Source: Chitinophagaceae bacterium UBA2789 (GTDB taxonomy: Bacteria > Bacteroidota > Bacteroidia > Chitinophagales > Chitinophagaceae). Taken from it: DNA of 10,216 bases. Made by a program: the position numbers and the translations under genes. A model generated the notes under the pieces. It saw only the letters and a list, made by a program, of their open reading frames with translations. It was not told the DNA's origin and made no database searches. The DNA lies in NCBI GenBank assembly GCA_002352145.1, contig DEHX01000139.1, positions 1 through 10,216 on the forward strand, in the 5' to 3' direction. Positions 7,505-10,216 of the stretch are shown here, one piece after another; position 1 is the stretch's first letter, and every line of letters starts with the position of its first letter.

Positions 7505-8893
7505 TTAAAGCAAGACACCTTTCAATAGCAGGAAAGCTGTGCCGAAATAAATGAGCAAGCCGGTCACATCTACCAGTGTGGCAATAAATGGAGTAGAAGA
7601 AGTGGCAGGGTCGGCGCCCAATTTTTTGAGTAATAAAGGAAGCATGGATCCCATCATCGTTCCCCACAGCACCACACCGATGATGGCGGTACCAATGGCA
7701 AAACCGATACGGATAAAATGTTCACCAAACAGGCCGAAGAACTGGTGACCCCCATAAATAATAAAGAAGCCAACAATACCGAGTGTAACGCCCATGAACA
7801 GGCCGGATAAAATTTCCCTGCGGGCAATACGCCACCAGTCCTGCACGGTTATTTCACCCAGTGCCAATGCCTGTATGATCAGTGTGGCTGCCTGCGAACC
7901 ACTGTTACCCCCGCTGGAGATGATCAGCGGAATAAAAGTAGAAAGTACCAAAACCTGTTCCAGTGTTTCCTGGAAATTGGCCATGGCGGCAATGGTCAGC
8001 GTTTCACCAACAAACAAAATGAAAAGCCAGATAATCCTTTTTTTATACAGTTTAAAAATGGGGACATCCAGGTAAGGTTCTTCCAGGGCTTCGGTACCTC
8101 CCATTTTCTGCATGTCTTCACTGAATTCTTCTTCGGCAACCCAGAGAATATCATCGATGGTTACAATTCCCAGCAACTGGTTATTGTTGCTTACCACGGG
8201 CAGCGCCACCCGGTTATTCATCTTAAAGACTTCGCTGGCAGTTTCCTGGTCATCCTCGGGATGCAGGGCTACGAATCGCTCATCCATCAGTTCCTCCACT
8301 TTTTTATCCGGCGGATTCAGAATGAATTCCCGGATGCGGATATCGTCCAGCAGTTCTCCTTTTTCGTTGATGATATAGATAACGTTGATCGTTTCACTGT
8401 CTTTGCCAAATTTGCGGATGGTGGTGAATACTTCTTCGATGGTATTCCAGGGATACACATACACATAATCAGGCGTCATCAATCGGCCGATACTGTTTTC
8501 CGGGTAACCCAATAGTGAAAGTGTGATTTTTCGTTCATCCGGGTCCAGCAGCTTTATTAGTTCCCTTACCACATTGCTGGGGAGTTCTTCAAGGAAGTCG
8601 GTACGGTCATCCGCAGGCAGTTCATTCAGCAGGGAGGCGGTAGTATTCGGTGGCAGTTCATGAATGATTCTTTTCTGGGTAGACAGATCAATGATCTTGA
8701 AAACACTGGCTGCCCGGTGCACCGACATATTAGCGATGATCTGGCTTTCATGTTCAGGATTTTCTTCTACCAGCAGGGCTACATCACTGATGTTCTGGTC
8801 ATCCAGGAATTCCCTGATCTGAAGCTTATCTTCTGTTTGAATGATGGCTTCAAATTGTTCCTGTAAGGTGGGTTGTTCCAGTTCCAGTGACAT
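7505..8893 (-). CDS. mgtE: Magnesium transporter MgtE
   Basis: Inner-membrane Mg2+-gated channel/transporter of 462 residues, full length for the family. The cytosolic N domain (about 20-130) shows the family's helical superhelix repeats, including the spaced LP motifs at 80, 92 and 104. Two CBS domains follow (about 136-195 and 200-258; MTPDYVYVYPW and ALPVVSNNNQLLGIVTIDDIL are visible), which in this family sense cytosolic Mg2+. Residues about 285-460 contain five hydrophobic helices with GGNSGSQ (328-334) and GADPATSSTPF (426-436). The Asp in TLVDVTG (about residue 442) corresponds to the pore Mg2+-binding aspartate of the family. The start at 8893 gives the usual N-terminus. The gene is divergent from the SET gene across a region filled with heptad repeats. 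No M-box riboswitch is apparent; a TATTTTTG sequence lies only 4 bases before the ATG. Confidence 0.97.
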   Translation of the reverse strand: MSLELEQPTLQEQFEAIIQTEDKLQIREFLDDQNISDVALLVEENPEHESQIIANMSVHRAASVFKIIDLSTQKRIIHELPPNTTASLLNELPADDRTDFLEELPSNVVRELIKLLDPDERKITLSLLGYPENSIGRLMTPDYVYVYPWNTIEEVFTTIRKFGKDSETINVIYIINEKGELLDDIRIREFILNPPDKKVEELMDERFVALHPEDDQETASEVFKMNNRVALPVVSNNNQLLGIVTIDDILWVAEEEFSEDMQKMGGTEALEEPYLDVPIFKLYKKRIIWLFILFVGETLTIAAMANFQETLEQVLVLSTFIPLIISSGGNSGSQAATLIIQALALGEITVQDWWRIARREILSGLFMGVTLGIVGFFIIYGGHQFFGLFGEHFIRIGFAIGTAIIGVVLWGTMMGSMLPLLLKKLGADPATSSTPFIATLVDVTGLLIYFGTAFLLLKGVLL

Positions 8894-8904
8894 GCGTCAA
8901 AAAT

Positions 8905-8995
8905 ACGAAATACGAAGTATGCAGTACGAGGGAAGAAGTGAAGAGTAATGAACCGGTAGTCGGGAACCGTGAGTCGTGACTTAGAAGTTCGTGGT
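8905..8995 (+). repeat. Degenerate heptad array, left block (consensus near ACGAAGT / CGTGAGT)
   Basis: Thirteen consecutive 7-bp windows starting at 8905 keep a common pattern without indels. Seven end in AGT and one more in GGT. Examples are ACGAAGT (8912-8918), AAGAAGT (8933-8939), CGGTAGT (8954-8960), CGTGAGT (8968-8974), CGTGACT (8975-8981) and TAGAAGT (8982-8988). Most units share a purine-rich core. The block begins 11 bp before the mgtE start codon and covers about half of the divergent intergenic region. Confidence 0.7.
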
Positions 8996-9037
8996 TTTCT
9001 TCGTTTGTAAAGTTTCGATTTAAGGGATGATTTCCTT

Positions 9038-9072
9038 ACTTCGTACCTCGTACGTATAACTTCTTACTTAAA
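9038..9072 (-). repeat. Degenerate heptad array, right block in inverted orientation, ending at the SET start codon
   Basis: Five contiguous 7-bp units. Read on the minus strand all five end in GT, and three match left-block units closely: ACGAAGT (9044-9038), ACGAGGT (9051-9045) and AAGAAGT (9065-9059). Read on the plus strand each unit begins with AC, as in ACTTCGT and ACCTCGT, and the last unit ends at 9072, immediately before the ATG at 9073. The two blocks are thus inverted relative to each other, so both divergent genes are preceded by ACTTCGT-like heptads pointing towards their start codons. Confidence 0.7.
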
Positions 9073-9456
9073 ATGGTTTTACCTTTTCTCTATATCGCAC
9101 AAACGGATCACATGGGCCGGGGTGTTTTTACAGCCGAAAACATAGAGGCCGGAACGGTGGTGGAGGTTTCACCTGTAATTATCATGAGCAGTGAAGAAAG
9201 GAAGTTGCTTGATCAGACCCTGCTGCATGATTATATTTTTGAATGGGGAGATGATAAAAGACGCAGCTGTATGGCCTTGGGTAATGTACCTATTTATAAT
9301 CATTCTTATGAAAGCAACTGCGAGTATGAAATGGATTATGAGAGAGAAGAGATCATTATCAGAACAGTAAGACCAGTAAAGGCCGGCGAAGAATTATTTA
9401 TCAATTATAACGGCGATTGGAACGACAGCAAACCTGTTTGGTTTGATGCCCAATAA
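9073..9456 (+). CDS. SET domain-containing protein
   Basis: Small cytoplasmic protein of 127 residues consisting of little more than a SET domain, the fold of S-adenosylmethionine-dependent protein lysine methyltransferases. Visible motifs are GRGVF (15-19, first SET motif), YNHSYESNCEY (75-85, a version of the N-H-S-x-x-x-N cofactor-binding motif) and GEELFINYNG (105-114, with the conserved tyrosine at 112). The Cys-rich pre-SET and post-SET zinc modules of eukaryotic histone methyltransferases are absent, as expected for compact bacterial versions. The substrate is unknown. The ATG at 9073 directly follows a heptad repeat and has no Shine-Dalgarno-like sequence. The gene is divergent from mgtE and convergent with the CHRD lipoprotein gene. 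Methyltransferase activity is inferred from motifs only. Confidence 0.88.
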   Translation: MVLPFLYIAQTDHMGRGVFTAENIEAGTVVEVSPVIIMSSEERKLLDQTLLHDYIFEWGDDKRRSCMALGNVPIYNHSYESNCEYEMDYEREEIIIRTVRPVKAGEELFINYNGDWNDSKPVWFDAQ

Positions 9457-9483
9457 AAAATGGCCTCCAAAATGAAGGCCATT
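9455..9483 (-). terminator. Rho-independent terminator of the CHRD lipoprotein gene
   Basis: A perfect 8-bp stem (AATGGCCT at 9459-9466 with AGGCCATT at 9476-9483) closes a 9-base loop. Read on the minus strand the hairpin is followed by a run of T (complement of the A run 9455-9460), and it begins 23 bases after the lipoprotein stop codon. On the plus strand there is no T run after the stem, so it would be weaker for the SET gene. Confidence 0.75.
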
Positions 9484-9505
9484 GAATCTATTCGGTTAAA
9501 AACTA

Positions 9506-9991
9506 TTATTGAAACTTAATCTGTGCCCTGATTTCACCGGCAGGATAGGCGGCGGTGCGAAGCATAATGTAATACATTCCATTCAGCAGATCCTGTTCTT
9601 TGATCACCACACCATCACAAAGCAATGTACCTGACCTTGAACCGGTAGTTGTTGTTCCTGTAGTGCTGATGGTCTGGATGGGAGTTGTAGGAGAAACTGC
9701 ATATCCCTCAGGTGCCAGTCCGTAAACACCAATACCTACCGTTGGATTTCCGCTAAGGCCTGACCAGGTAAAATCGTAAGTCAGGATCCTTGTTTCCCTT
9801 GTATAAAAAACATTGAGTTTTCCTAAAGCCGGTGATGCGCTGGTAGGAACCACCTGTGCGCCGGTCATTGGTATATCTCTTTTCTGGAAATCAGTTGTCT
9901 TTTTCAGTTCTGCATCGGGTTCGCAGGATGCAACGAAGAACAATAAAGCCAATAATAAAGAAGGTAAAGCAGTTAGTTTTAGCAATTTCAT
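9506..9991 (-). CDS. CHRD domain-containing lipoprotein
   Basis: Predicted envelope lipoprotein of 161 residues. The N-terminus (MKLLKLTALP, then a leucine-rich core) ends in the lipobox Val-Ala-Ser-Cys with the lipidated cysteine at residue 23, followed by Glu-Pro-Asp-Ala-Glu. Residues about 40-161 fit a CHRD domain: an opening strand with MTGAQVVPTSASPALG, a central LTYDFTWSGLSG, and a C-terminal YYIMLRT followed by YPAGEIRAQI, the most conserved part of the family. CHRD domains were named from chordin; their role in bacteria is not established. The acidic residues after the cysteine may favour outer-membrane or surface localisation, but this is inference. A weak promoter-like TATTTTTA lies on the minus strand at 10017-10010. 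A hairpin terminator follows the gene. No other partner is apparent. Confidence 0.88.
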   Translation of the reverse strand: MKLLKLTALPSLLLALLFFVASCEPDAELKKTTDFQKRDIPMTGAQVVPTSASPALGKLNVFYTRETRILTYDFTWSGLSGNPTVGIGVYGLAPEGYAVSPTTPIQTISTTGTTTTGSRSGTLLCDGVVIKEQDLLNGMYYIMLRTAAYPAGEIRAQIKFQ

Positions 9992-10051
9992 GATGAAACA
10001 GATTTGCGGTAAAAATAAGAAGTTTTTTGAATTGGCAATATTTTATAAAAC

Positions 10052-10091
10052 CAGCCTAAAACCCTGTGGGAAAACTGTTTATTTCAGGCTG
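10052..10091 (-). terminator. Possible terminator hairpin at the mutS 3' end
   Basis: An inverted repeat CAGCCT/AGGCTG (10052-10057 and 10086-10091) encloses the mutS stop codon. A smaller CCC/GGG pair (CCCACAGGG on the minus strand) lies inside the loop, and on the minus strand the stem is followed by GTTTTAT. The loop is long and the T run short, so this is a weak candidate. Confidence 0.3.
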
Positions 10092-10216
10092 TTTTTGATC
10101 TCCTGGAGTTTTAGCAGGGCTTCTACGGGTGTCAGCCGGTTGATGTCAATTCCTTCCAGCATTTTCCTTATCGTATCGAAGGTTTCGCTGTGGGCATCAA
10201 AGATGGAAAGCTGCAT
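10079..10216 (-). CDS. mutS: DNA mismatch repair protein MutS, C-terminal fragment
   Basis: Only the last 45 codons and the stop lie in the window; the gene continues beyond the right edge. The peptide starts MQLSIFD (an internal methionine at the edge, not the start codon) and contains ID-INRLTPVEAL followed by LLKLQEIKNSLK. This matches the conserved tail of bacterial MutS1, where the N-x-L-T-P-x-E-A-L motif precedes the final helix. MutS is the mismatch-recognition ATPase of DNA repair, but its recognition and ATPase domains are outside the window. The identification rests on this short tail. The CHRD gene follows 87 bases downstream on the same strand. Confidence 0.8.
   Translation of the reverse strand: MQLSIFDAHSETFDTIRKMLEGIDINRLTPVEALLKLQEIKNSLK

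Noticed and set aside
8898..8905. TATTTTTG on the minus strand, a perfect -7 match, 4 bases before the mgtE ATG
   Set aside because: It is too close to the start codon for a normal leader. It would require a leaderless transcript, and the sequence is A/T-rich at the end of a repeat array, so chance is likely.
8894..9072. Insertion sequence or MITE, considered because of the inverted arrays
   Set aside because: No precise terminal inverted repeats, target-site duplication or transposase remnant is visible. The similarity between arms lies in the 7-bp units, not in a single continuous inverted repeat.

Overview
The window looks like chromosomal DNA of a Bacteroidota bacterium, most likely the Chitinophagaceae or a close relative. 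The evidence is a long secreted protein with a type IX secretion (T9SS) C-terminal sorting domain, a DUF4954 protein, a CHRD-domain lipoprotein, absent or weak Shine-Dalgarno sites, and candidate TAnnTTTG-type -7 promoter boxes. Family assignments were made by eye from the protein sequences; no search was run.

Layout. 129-2858 (+) is a large T9SS cargo protein. Four genes follow on the minus strand, read from right to left: mgtE (8893-7505, Mg2+ channel/transporter), glmS (7367-5532, glucosamine-6-phosphate synthase), a DUF4954 beta-helix protein (5450-3246) and a small DUF1801 protein (3249-2863). The last two overlap by 4 bp (ATGA). The glmS-DUF4954 gap is short, so glmS, DUF4954 and DUF1801 probably form one operon, while mgtE is separated from glmS by a 137-bp gap that holds a candidate promoter. 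Divergent from mgtE is a small SET-domain protein (9073-9456, +). It converges on a CHRD lipoprotein gene (9991-9506, -), with a terminator hairpin between them. The right edge holds the last 45 codons of mutS (-).

The genes are mostly housekeeping: cell-wall amino-sugar synthesis, Mg2+ uptake and mismatch repair, plus surface or envelope proteins. I found no CRISPR array, insertion sequence, tRNA or rRNA.

The most unusual feature is intergenic. Three gene-flanking regions contain degenerate tandem arrays with a strict 7-bp period. The clearest fills much of the 179-bp mgtE/SET divergent gap as two oppositely oriented blocks of the same heptad (ACGAAGT / ACTTCGT), one of which ends exactly at the SET start codon. 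Two more blocks, with different units, lie between glmS and the DUF4954 gene. Their shared period with differing sequence is not explained by any annotated feature and deserves a genome-wide count.
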